Positions 5,319 to 11,149 of a stretch of 11,175 nucleotides of DNA are shown one piece after another. A program made the position numbers and the translations under genes. This DNA comes from Verrucomicrobiota bacterium (GTDB lineage Bacteria > Verrucomicrobiota > Verrucomicrobiia > Opitutales > Opitutaceae), in NCBI GenBank assembly GCA_023433275.1, contig JAEZDN010000118.1, positions 1 to 11,175 of the forward strand. Reading direction: 5' to 3'. The first letter of the stretch is position 1. Each line of letters starts with the position of its first letter. The notes under the pieces were generated by a model. It saw nothing but the letters and a program-made list of their open reading frames with translations. It was not told where the DNA came from and searched no databases.

Positions 5319-7958
5319 ATGCGCCGTCTCCTCCATCGCATTCTTACTTCTCTCGTAGGGGCGCAGTCTTGCTGCGCCCTGCTCGCGCTTGGCCTCGCCC
5401 TTCCCTCCCTCGCCCAAACCGTGCGCTGGGACCCACCCGGCGGACAACTCGGCTACAACCAGGTGAGCCAGCTGTCCCTCGTGTTCGACGATTGCGAACC
5501 CGACGGCGAACCCACGCTGCCGGCCGTCGACGGCCTGCAATTCGGTCGTCCTTCCCAGAGCAGCCAGACGAGCATCGTGAACTTCAAGATGTCGCGCACG
5601 TTCTCCTACGTGTTTCCCGTTCGGCCGGGCAAACGCGCGCCCGTCATCATCCCCGCCTTCGATGTCAAAACCGACAAGGGCACCCTGCGCGTCGCCGCCG
5701 CGCGCTATACCGTGGGTGACGCCCCCGTCGGCAATTCGGGTCTCTCTGTCGCGGACATCGCCGCCGTCACACTTGAGACGCCACGTTCGTCGGTGTGGGC
5801 CGGCGAGGTGTTTCCCGTCACCTACAATCTCGACGTCATTCGCCGCTATTTTCACTCGCTCGGCAGCAACGTCTCGTGGGAGAGCACCCCCGCGATCGCC
5901 GACGACTGGACAAAACCCGATCCCACCGAGGCCCTCGTTGGCGGCGAAAGGCACGTGGTGGCCACGCAAACCACCCGCGCCACCATCAAGCAACCTGGCG
6001 TCTACACCCTCAAACCCGCGAGCCAGTTGCTCAACCTCATGGTCGGCAGCACCAGCTTCGGTCTGTTCACCCAACCCAACGTCGAGCAACGCCAGCTGGA
6101 TTCGAATGCGCTCGATCTCAACGTCAAGGCCCTGCCTCCGGCCCCCGGCGGCTTCACGGGCGCGGTCGGCGAGTTCACGTTCACGTCCAAGGTTGTGCCC
6201 CTCACCGCCGCCGTCGGCGAGCCCGTCACCTGGACCCTGGAACTCGCCGGTGTCGGCAACTGGCCCGATATTTCCGGCCTCCCCCAACGCGAGGTCTCCA
6301 ACGAGTTCCAAGTCGTGCAGCCCAAGTCGAAACGGACGATGAAGGACGGCACGCTTTTCGAGGGGTCGCTCACTGAGGACGTCGTCCTCGTGCCCACCCG
6401 CGCCGGCACCTACCGCCTCCCCGCCGTGCGTTTCAGCTATTTCGATCCGGTTTCGGGCACGTACAAGACGATCGCGAGCGAACCGGTCACCGTCACCATT
6501 ACCCGCGGCTCCGCTCCCATCACCCCGCCCGCCTCGTCCGGCGCGCCCGTCCAGTTTTCCCTGACCCCGTCCTCTCCCGCGCCCAACACGCCTGAGCTTC
6601 CGCCCGCCGTGGCACCCGTGGCGCCTGAAAATCTTCCGCGCGATCCCCTCGAATCGTCCGCTCGGGGGATCGCTCCGCTTGCGATCCGACCCCTCGCCAG
6701 CCTTTGCCTTATCGCGGCGGTCGTCCTTCCGCTCTTGGTCTGGATCGTTCTGGCCGCGCTGCGTTCACGTGCCCTCGATCCGCAGCGCCGGCGCCGCGAA
6801 GCGCTCAAGTCGCTCACCGCGACGCTCGCCTCCCTGCGCAGCTCTGGCGCTCAGCCTGCCGCGGTCCGCGCTCAACTCCAAGCCTGGCAGGCCGGGACCG
6901 CCGCGCTCTGGGAAATCCCGCACGCCGCGCCCGGCACGCCGCTGGTTCACGCGGGGGTCGCCCGCTTCAATCCCGACGCGGCCGCCGCGTGGTCGCGACT
7001 CTGGTCCGAAGCCGACCGTACGCTCCATGGCCGCGAGGTCGCGCTGCCGTCGGATTGGCTGATGCGCGCCAACGCCGCCCTTCAAGCCGTGAAGGTCCCG
7101 GGCTGGAATCCCTTCAGCCTTTTCAGCAGCCGTTACCTGTTCCCATTTCTGGGCCGGGCTGAAGATCGGAAAGCTGAAGGGCTGAACCGCGTTGTCCGAG
7201 CCGCCATCTGGCTGATCCTTCTTTTCAGCTTTTCAGCTCTTCAGCCTTCAGCCTTTGGCGCCGAGCCGGCCACCGAGGCCTACAAACGCGGGGACTTCGC
7301 CGCGGCCGAACAAGCGTGGCGCACCGCGATCAATTCCGCGCCGACCGACTGGACCGCGCGCCACAACCTGGGGTTGGCCCTCGGCCAGCAGGACCGTTGG
7401 GCCGAGGCCGCGGCCCACTGGACCAGTGCCTTCCTCTTGAATTCCCGCTCCGACGTCACCCGCTGGGATCTGAATCTCGGCGTGCAACGCTCCGGTCTCG
7501 CCAACCCGCAGTTGGTGGAATTGTCCCGCGGCGAAGCCGGCTACCGAATCGCGCGCGCCGCCTCACCTGGCGAATGGCAGCTCGCGCTCGGGATCGCCGC
7601 GCTCCTGCTCGCCTTTGGACTCGTCGCCCTCCTGCTGCAGGGCTACGTCCGCATCGGCCGCTGGGGCAAACCCGCCGCCCTCACGGCCACGCTCCTGGCC
7701 ATCGTCCTTGCCGGTGCCGCGACGTTCAGTTTGCACCTCTACGGCCAGCTGGCGGATCCCGACGCCGTCTTCGTCTGGAAAGCAACCACCCTGCGCAGCA
7801 TCCCGACCGAAGCCGACACCGTACAGAAAACCTCCCCGCTTTCCGCCGGCTCGATCGCCGTCGTGGAGAAAACCTTCCTCGGCTGGTCCAAGCTCACCTT
7901 CCCCGCCGGCCAGTCCGGCTGGGTACGCAACGAGGATCTGATCGGACTATATCGGTAA
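5319..7958 (+). CDS. batD: BatD-BatE fusion: BatD, TPR and SH3-like domains
   Basis: This is an 879-residue envelope protein. A signal peptide is at 1-33 (cleavage likely after LAQ). A BatD (oxygen-tolerance family) beta-rich periplasmic region runs from about 34 to 395, then a Pro-rich linker (about 397-440) and a membrane helix at about 457-481. A basic cytoplasmic region (482-597) follows. A second signal-like hydrophobic segment at 624-647 leads into TPR-like helices at about 649-720 (YKRGDFAAAEQAWRTAI, then LGLALGQQDRWAEAAAHW). Two membrane helices lie at 753-774 and 785-805, and a C-terminal bacterial SH3-like domain at about 812-879. The second half is the usual BatE layout, so two normally separate genes are joined. 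The junction (598-647) is encoded by TTCAGC repeats. Hairpin repeats also encode part of the signal peptide and the segment before the first helix. It starts 6 bases after the BatB-BatC stop, in the same operon. Confidence 0.92.
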   Translation: MRRLLHRILTSLVGAQSCCALLALGLALPSLAQTVRWDPPGGQLGYNQVSQLSLVFDDCEPDGEPTLPAVDGLQFGRPSQSSQTSIVNFKMSRTFSYVFPVRPGKRAPVIIPAFDVKTDKGTLRVAAARYTVGDAPVGNSGLSVADIAAVTLETPRSSVWAGEVFPVTYNLDVIRRYFHSLGSNVSWESTPAIADDWTKPDPTEALVGGERHVVATQTTRATIKQPGVYTLKPASQLLNLMVGSTSFGLFTQPNVEQRQLDSNALDLNVKALPPAPGGFTGAVGEFTFTSKVVPLTAAVGEPVTWTLELAGVGNWPDISGLPQREVSNEFQVVQPKSKRTMKDGTLFEGSLTEDVVLVPTRAGTYRLPAVRFSYFDPVSGTYKTIASEPVTVTITRGSAPITPPASSGAPVQFSLTPSSPAPNTPELPPAVAPVAPENLPRDPLESSARGIAPLAIRPLASLCLIAAVVLPLLVWIVLAALRSRALDPQRRRREALKSLTATLASLRSSGAQPAAVRAQLQAWQAGTAALWEIPHAAPGTPLVHAGVARFNPDAAAAWSRLWSEADRTLHGREVALPSDWLMRANAALQAVKVPGWNPFSLFSSRYLFPFLGRAEDRKAEGLNRVVRAAIWLILLFSFSALQPSAFGAEPATEAYKRGDFAAAEQAWRTAINSAPTDWTARHNLGLALGQQDRWAEAAAHWTSAFLLNSRSDVTRWDLNLGVQRSGLANPQLVELSRGEAGYRIARAASPGEWQLALGIAALLLAFGLVALLLQGYVRIGRWGKPAALTATLLAIVLAGAATFSLHLYGQLADPDAVFVWKATTLRSIPTEADTVQKTSPLSAGSIAVVEKTFLGWSKLTFPAGQSGWVRNEDLIGLYR
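5355..5380. repeat. GTAGG hairpin inside the BatD signal peptide
   Basis: GTAG is followed by GGGCGCAG (5359-5366), the 5-base loop TCTTG, and CTGCGCCC (5372-5379), a perfect 8 bp stem. It is translated as VGAQSCCAL, within the hydrophobic core of the signal peptide. It is the same class as the units in the batA tail and after gluQ. Confidence 0.85.
6664..6694. repeat. Hairpin repeat before the first BatD membrane helix
   Basis: GGATCGC (6667-6673) and GCGATCC (6681-6687) make a 7 bp stem with loop TCCGCTT, flanked by GGG and CCCC. It encodes about residues 449-458 (ARGIAPLAIR), between the Pro-rich linker and the membrane helix. Its loop sequence matches the CTCCGCTT/CTCCGCTC loops of sibling hairpins in this window. 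Confidence 0.75.
7112..7257. repeat. Inverted TTCAGC 7-8mer arrays at the BatD/BatE junction
   Basis: Plus-strand CTTCAGC units lie at 7112-7127. Inverted units GCTGAAG at 7158-7164 and 7173-7179 and GCTGAAC at 7181-7187 follow. Then comes a plus-strand run of TTTTCAGC (7222-7229), TTTTCAGC (7230-7237), TCTTCAGC (7238-7245) and CTTCAGC (7246-7252). The block is read through in frame as residues 598-647 and encodes the signal-like hydrophobic segment before the TPR region. Its layout parallels the BatB/BatC junction block, with a different unit. Confidence 0.9.
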
Positions 7959-8165
7959 ACTCGGATTGCTGAACGGACGCGATCTTGCGGGAGGATGCTT
8001 GCACCCCTCTTCCTTCGCCGATCTTTTGCGGGAGCGACCTCAGTCGCGACTGCCTTGCCTGATTAGATCGCGTGGCAGTGAGCTCGCTGGCGACAATGCG
8101 CGTGGCCCGCGTCCGCTCGATCGGGTGCAAGCACCCTCCCACATAATACCTCTCCACTTTCCCGG
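7959..8165. repeat. Nested palindromic repeat between convergent genes
   Basis: This 207-base gap separates the convergent BatD-BatE and LOG genes and holds no gene. The outer arms at 7989-8006 and 8123-8140 are inverted copies (17 of 18 matching) containing GGTGCTTGCACCC or its variant. Inside, GCGAC-CTCA-GTCGC (8034-8047) forms a small hairpin, and a degenerate inverted relative of it lies near 8074-8095. The block may act as a terminator for both genes, but no T-tract typical of an intrinsic terminator was seen. Confidence 0.82.
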
Positions 8166-8744
8166 TCACCTCGTCTGGTACCATTTCGCATCCCCCGGCT
8201 GGTGGCTCCAGCCTTCGATCAAGGGGAAGATTTCCTCCACCGTGCGCGCCACGGAGTACTTCAGCCGGATCGTCTCGCGCATGAAATTCTCCGCCACGAT
8301 CCTTTCGTTGAAGCGCAATATCTCATCGTAGAATCCATCCTGGTTCAGGATCACGATCGGCTTCCGCAACACCTCCAGGTGCGCGAGGGTCAGGATTTCC
8401 AGCAACTCCTCCAGCGTCCCCCAGCCCCCGGGCAGCGCCAAAAACGCATCCGCCCGCGTTTCCATCATCATCTTGCGCTCGCGCATCGTGAGCACCGAGA
8501 TCAGCTCATCCGCCTCGGTGAATTCCAGCTCCCGCTCCTTCATGAAATCGGGAATCACGCCGATCACGCGCCCGCCCCCCGTCTTCACCCCGCGCGCCAC
8601 CGCGCCCATCAGCCCGGTCTTGCCCCCGCCATAGACCAGCGCCCACTGGCGACGCGCAATCTCCGCCCCGACCTGGGTCGCGACCGCCTGATACTTGGCA
8701 TCAAGCCGGTCGCTGGAGGCGCAATACACGCAAAGGTATTTCAT
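8166..8744 (-). CDS. LOG-family nucleoside-monophosphate phosphoribohydrolase
   Basis: This 192-residue cytoplasmic Rossmann-fold enzyme of the LOG/TIGR00730 family begins MKYLCVYCASSD. It carries the phosphate-binding YGGGKTGLMG at 38-47, MRERK at 87-91, and the diagnostic PGGWGTLEEL at 105-114. Family members cleave nucleoside 5'-monophosphates such as AMP or cytokinin ribotides into free base and ribose 5-phosphate. In bacteria many are purine-monophosphate nucleosidases or of uncertain role, so cytokinin production should not be assumed. I chose the ATG at 8742-8744 because it matches the family N-terminus. A GTG four codons upstream lies in a repeat arm. The C-terminal residues after LIEGW (about 174-178) are encoded over a small hairpin and may be an extension. 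It is divergent from gluQ and convergent with the Bat operon. Confidence 0.94.
   Translation of the reverse strand: MKYLCVYCASSDRLDAKYQAVATQVGAEIARRQWALVYGGGKTGLMGAVARGVKTGGGRVIGVIPDFMKERELEFTEADELISVLTMRERKMMMETRADAFLALPGGWGTLEELLEILTLAHLEVLRKPIVILNQDGFYDEILRFNERIVAENFMRETIRLKYSVARTVEEIFPLIEGWSHQPGDAKWYQTR
8197..8213. repeat. Small hairpin inside the 3' end of the LOG gene
   Basis: GGCTGG (8197-8202) and CCAGCC (8208-8213) form a 6 bp stem around TGGCT. It falls in codons for residues just after the conserved end of the LOG protein (about 178-183). Its size and GC-rich stem fit the hairpin class seen elsewhere in the window, but a stem this short could be chance. Confidence 0.5.
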
Positions 8745-8752
8745 GAAGTAGC

Positions 8753-8849
8753 CCACGAATGAACACGAACGAACGGGAATTCAATGCCTGCTTCCGCGCA
8801 GTTTGCGATGGTCCCCGCCGCATTCGTGCCTATTCGTGACCACTCGTGG
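8753..8849. repeat. ATTCGTG inverted repeat between divergent genes
   Basis: The 101-base gap between the LOG and gluQ start codons is framed by inverted arms. The left arm at 8753-8773 carries CCACGAATGAACACGAACG. The right arm at 8822-8849 carries three ATTCGTG-like units at 10-base spacing (8822, 8832, 8842). The GTG start of gluQ (8846) and the alternative GTG of the LOG gene (8754-8756) both fall inside the arms. Promoters for both genes should lie here, but I see no convincing -35/-10 pair on either strand. Confidence 0.8.
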
Positions 8850-9754
8850 TTAATCCGTCTCCAGCCTACCGCGGCCGCCTCGCCCCGTCGCCCACCGGCC
8901 TGCTGCACCTCGGCCACGCGCGCACGTTCTGGACCGCGCAACAACGCACCCGCGCCGCGTCCGGCACGCTCTTCCTGCGCAACGACGACCTCGACACCGC
9001 GCGCTGTCGTCCGGAATTCGTCACGGCCATGATCGAGGACCTCCGCTGGTTCGGTTTCGACTGGGTCGAACCCATGATCTCCCAGAGCGAACGCATCGCG
9101 CTCTACCGCGCCGCCCTCACCCGCCTCCACGCCGCCGGCCTGGTCTATCCCTGCACCTGCAGCCGAAAGGACGTGCAGCAAGCCATCACCGCACCGCACG
9201 AATCCGTCGGGCCGGTCTCCGACCGGCCTTCCTCGCGCTCTCTCACATTCCTTCCGCCTGACGACGAACCCATCTACCCCGGCACCTGCCGCCCGGAAAA
9301 CCTCCCATCCCTTTCACCCCTGCGCGGTCACCCGCCCCCGCGCCCGGGCGATGGCCTCAACTGGCGCTTCCACGTACCCGACGGCGAAAACGTCGCGTTC
9401 CACGACGGTCATTTTGGCGAACAATCCGCGACCGCCGGCCGCGACTTCGGCGACTTCCTCGTCTGGCGCAAGGACGACGCCCCGAGCTATCAACTCGCCT
9501 CCATCGTGGACGACGCGGCCCTGGGCATCACCGAGGTCGTGCGCGGCGCCGATCTCATCAAGTCCACCTTCCGACAGCTGCTCCTCTTTCGCGCCCTCCA
9601 TTTTCCGTCGCCCGCTTTCTTTCACTGCCCTCTCGTCACCGACCAGGCCGGCAACCGCCTGGCCAAACGCCACGACGCCCTCGCCCTCCGCACCCTCCGG
9701 GAGCAGGGCCGCACCCCCGAATCTCTGCACCAATCGTTCGCCTCCGATCTGTAG
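8846..9754 (+). CDS. gluQ: Glutamyl-Q tRNA(Asp) synthetase
   Basis: This 302-residue enzyme is a truncated glutamyl-tRNA synthetase paralogue. It activates glutamate and attaches it to the queuosine base in the anticodon of tRNA(Asp), not to the 3' end. The N-terminus YRGRLAPSPTGLLHLGHAR (8-26) contains the HIGH-type HLGH at 21-24. RLAKRHDALALR at 271-282 is the KMSKS-like region, and the anticodon-binding domain of full GluRS is absent, as expected. The zinc-site ligands appear as C103, C105, Y144 and C148. The gap between C105 and Y144 is longer than in the E. coli protein (C101, C103, Y115, C119), and a perfect hairpin repeat (9210-9228) lies within it. A stop codon at 8837 leaves GTG at 8846 as the only plausible start. 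The TAG stop lies in another repeat. Confidence 0.95.
   Translation: MVNPSPAYRGRLAPSPTGLLHLGHARTFWTAQQRTRAASGTLFLRNDDLDTARCRPEFVTAMIEDLRWFGFDWVEPMISQSERIALYRAALTRLHAAGLVYPCTCSRKDVQQAITAPHESVGPVSDRPSSRSLTFLPPDDEPIYPGTCRPENLPSLSPLRGHPPPRPGDGLNWRFHVPDGENVAFHDGHFGEQSATAGRDFGDFLVWRKDDAPSYQLASIVDDAALGITEVVRGADLIKSTFRQLLLFRALHFPSPAFFHCPLVTDQAGNRLAKRHDALALRTLREQGRTPESLHQSFASDL
9210..9228. repeat. Hairpin repeat in the zinc-site loop of gluQ
   Basis: GGCCGGTC (9210-9217) and GACCGGCC (9221-9228) form a perfect 8 bp stem with loop TCC. It is read in frame as residues 122-128 (GPVSDRP) within the expanded loop between zinc ligands C105 and Y144. The TCC loop is shared with the hairpin after the DUF58 gene. 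Confidence 0.85.
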
Positions 9755-9770
9755 GAGCCTGTTTACAGGC
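9751..9770. repeat. GTAGGAGCCTG hairpin overlapping the gluQ stop codon
   Basis: GTAGGA precedes GCCTG (9757-9761), loop TTTA and CAGGC (9766-9770). The TAG within GTAGGA (9752-9754) is the gluQ stop codon. The 126-base gap to the next gene otherwise shows only a GATCGCGATC palindrome at 9820-9829 and the ribosome binding site at 9871. Confidence 0.8.
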
Positions 9771-9870
9771 GATGCGCACCACGCGTCCCCTCTTTCAAAA
9801 TCCGCCATCCCGTTTGCATGATCGCGATCGCTGACTGACTTGTCTGGAAGCCGCGCAATTCCCAACCCCC

Positions 9871-9875
9871 GGAGG
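9871..9875 (+). promoter_or_regulatory. Ribosome binding site of the tautomerase gene
   Basis: GGAGG lies five bases upstream of the ATG at 9881. It is the only strong Shine-Dalgarno sequence in front of any gene in this window, which suggests efficient translation and fixes the start codon. Confidence 0.85.
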
Positions 9876-9880
9876 CCGTC

Positions 9881-10225
9881 ATGCCTTACCTCAAAATCCA
9901 AACCAACCTGCCCCTCTCGCGTAAAGCCGAGCGGACCGTGCTCAAGACCGCCTCGATTCTTGTCGCCGAGGAACTCGACAAACCCGAGGACCTCGTGATG
10001 GTCGCGCTCCAGGGCAACACGCCGATGCTGTTCGCCGGCAGCGATGACCCGGTCGCTTTTCTCGAACTCAAGGCCATCGGCCTGCCCGCCCGGAAAACCC
10101 GCCGGCTGAGCGAGGCCCTCTGCGCCCTGGTCGAGGAGCACCTCGGCATCTCCCGCGACCGCGTGTACGTGAAGTTCATCACCGTCCCGCGCGGCATGTG
10201 GGGCTGGAAAGGCGACACATTCTGA
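9881..10225 (+). CDS. MIF / phenylpyruvate tautomerase family protein
   Basis: This 114-residue protein of the macrophage migration inhibitory factor family is the usual full length. It starts MPYLKIQTN, placing Pro2 (Pro1 after Met removal) as the catalytic base. K34 fits the conserved active-site lysine, and the C-terminal pattern LGISRDRVYVKF ... GWKGDTF (89-114) closely follows MIF (RISPDRVYINY ... GWNNSTF). Members catalyse keto-enol tautomerisation, with phenylpyruvate or dopachrome as test substrates, and form trimers. The natural bacterial substrate is generally unknown. The CXXC oxidoreductase motif of animal MIF is absent; only C81 is present. No signal peptide is seen. It follows gluQ on the same strand after 126 bases and has its own strong ribosome binding site, so it may be a separate unit. 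Confidence 0.92.
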   Translation: MPYLKIQTNLPLSRKAERTVLKTASILVAEELDKPEDLVMVALQGNTPMLFAGSDDPVAFLELKAIGLPARKTRRLSEALCALVEEHLGISRDRVYVKFITVPRGMWGWKGDTF

Positions 10226-10373
10226 GCGGCCGCTTTGGCGGCCCTGATTGCCGGCGGCGCGCCGGACACATCCCACCGCCAACATGGCGGTATCGCCCCG
10301 ACGCGTGCGCCGCTCCGGCTTGCGAAACGCCGCTCTTGATACTTGTTACGTGCCCCGGGTTACTTCCCTGCCG
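10226..10373. repeat. Two hairpins in the tautomerase-FmdB gap
   Basis: Directly after the stop codon, GGCCGC (10228-10233) and GCGGCC (10238-10243) form a stem with loop TTTG. Further on, ACCGCCA (10275-10281) and TGGCGGT (10285-10291) form a 7 bp stem with loop ACA. The first could terminate the tautomerase transcript, although no T-tract follows. No convincing promoter or Shine-Dalgarno sequence is visible before the ATG at 10374. Confidence 0.7.
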
Positions 10374-10631
10374 ATGGCCACCTACATCTACGAAACCATC
10401 CCCCGCACCGACGCGGAAACGCCGCGCCGTTTCGAAATGGTGCAAAGCATGAAGGACGCCCCCCTCACCCGCCATCCCGACACCGGTGAACCCATCCGCC
10501 GGGTGATCAGCGGCGGCTACGGCATCATGAGCAAACCCCAGGTTTCCAGTTCACGTCCGACCGCCCGCTCCGCCGTGGGCTGCGCGGCCGGATGCGCCTG
10601 TCATTCCGGGCCCCGCGTGCCGACCCCTTGA
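10374..10631 (+). CDS. FmdB-like small protein lacking the zinc-ribbon cysteines
   Basis: This 85-residue protein clearly aligns with the FmdB regulatory/zinc-ribbon family over residues 1-52: MATYIYETIP, RRFEMVQSMKDAPLT (18-32), and GEPIRRVISGGYGIM (38-52). In the canonical family, CxxCG follows the initial YEYxC and CPxCG follows PLT. Here those positions read TIPRTDAETP and HPDTG, so none of the four zinc cysteines remains. Instead the tail contains C70, C74, C76 and H77 (CAAGCACH), which might bind a metal or be non-functional. I chose ATG 10374 because it gives the family N-terminus; the open frame extends upstream through hairpin repeats without homology. The next gene follows after 8 bases, suggesting co-transcription. 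The role of the family is not well defined. Confidence 0.85.
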   Translation: MATYIYETIPRTDAETPRRFEMVQSMKDAPLTRHPDTGEPIRRVISGGYGIMSKPQVSSSRPTARSAVGCAAGCACHSGPRVPTP

Positions 10632-10639
10632 ATCTTGTC

Positions 10640-11092
10640 ATGATCAACTACCATTCGCCCGACCTCACCCAGCACCCTCCCCGCAGCCCGCGCGTGCGGT
10701 TGGGTGGTTTCGCCCACCTGCCGCGACTGATCGACAAGGCGCGTGCCTCCCTCGCCGGGACCAACGGCGACTACCATTACGACTGCGCCATGGACGCTCA
10801 TTTCTGGGAATTCACCGGCCTCAATGCCGCCGGCTTCCTGGCGGAGGTGAAGACCGGCAAGTGCGACTACGACCTGCTCACCTACGTCATGAATTCCCTG
10901 CAGCCCCGCCGCACCAAGAGCGAGATCGCCGCCTGGTCTTCCTGGCTGGAGAACCGCCCGCCCCTGGCCGTGGAAGGTCGCGCCTTCTTCAACCAACTTC
11001 ACACCGCCGTCGGCCCGCGCCGCGAAGACGTCGGCACCTGGTTCGACCTCCTGGATCTCGAGGACTTCGTCACCTTCGGCGGAAAATCCTGA
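10640..11092 (+). CDS. DUF5069 domain protein
   Basis: This 150-residue protein has the hallmark opening SPDLTQHPPRSPRVRLGG (6-23) followed by LPRLIDKARASLAGTNGDYHYDC (27-49) and RTKSEIAAWS (91-100), as I recognise from DUF5069 proteins, which are common in Verrucomicrobiota and related phyla. The function is unknown. The protein is probably cytoplasmic, with no signal peptide or membrane segment. The start at ATG 10640 is preferred over an in-frame ATG at 10592, because the first 16 residues of the longer form overlap the FmdB-like gene and lack family sequence. The 8-base gap suggests an operon with the FmdB-like gene. No Shine-Dalgarno sequence is seen. Confidence 0.9.
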   Translation: MINYHSPDLTQHPPRSPRVRLGGFAHLPRLIDKARASLAGTNGDYHYDCAMDAHFWEFTGLNAAGFLAEVKTGKCDYDLLTYVMNSLQPRRTKSEIAAWSSWLENRPPLAVEGRAFFNQLHTAVGPRREDVGTWFDLLDLEDFVTFGGKS

Positions 11093-11117
11093 TCCGGATC
11101 ACCCGTTCGATAAATGG

Positions 11118-11138
11118 CGCGGCTGAAGCCCGCGTCTT
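11118..11138 (+). terminator. Possible terminator hairpin after the DUF5069 gene
   Basis: CGCGGC (11118-11123), loop TGAA, and a complementary GCCCGCG (11128-11134, one bulged base) form a stem, followed by the weakly T-rich TCTTTC. It lies 25 bases after the stop codon. The T-tract is poor and the stem also fits the window's repeat hairpins, so the terminator call is tentative. Confidence 0.4.
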
Positions 11139-11149
11139 TCTGCCTCAAT

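Noticed and set aside
5238..6311. Long open frame on the minus strand (357 codons) opposite batD
   Set aside because: It lies wholly over the well-supported BatBC/BatD coding frames, has no recognisable domain, and is expected from GC-rich codon bias.
8742..8756. Longer LOG protein starting at GTG 8754-8756
   Set aside because: The extra residues MGYF are absent from the usual family start, and the GTG falls in a repeat arm. ATG 8742-8744 is the better start.
9755..9880. Promoter for the tautomerase gene
   Set aside because: No -35/-10 pair with acceptable spacing could be identified by eye; only the ribosome binding site is supported.
10248..10373. Longer form of the FmdB-like protein beginning upstream of 10374
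   Set aside because: The upstream codons run through hairpin repeats and lack family sequence. The ATG at 10374 gives the characteristic MATYIYE start.
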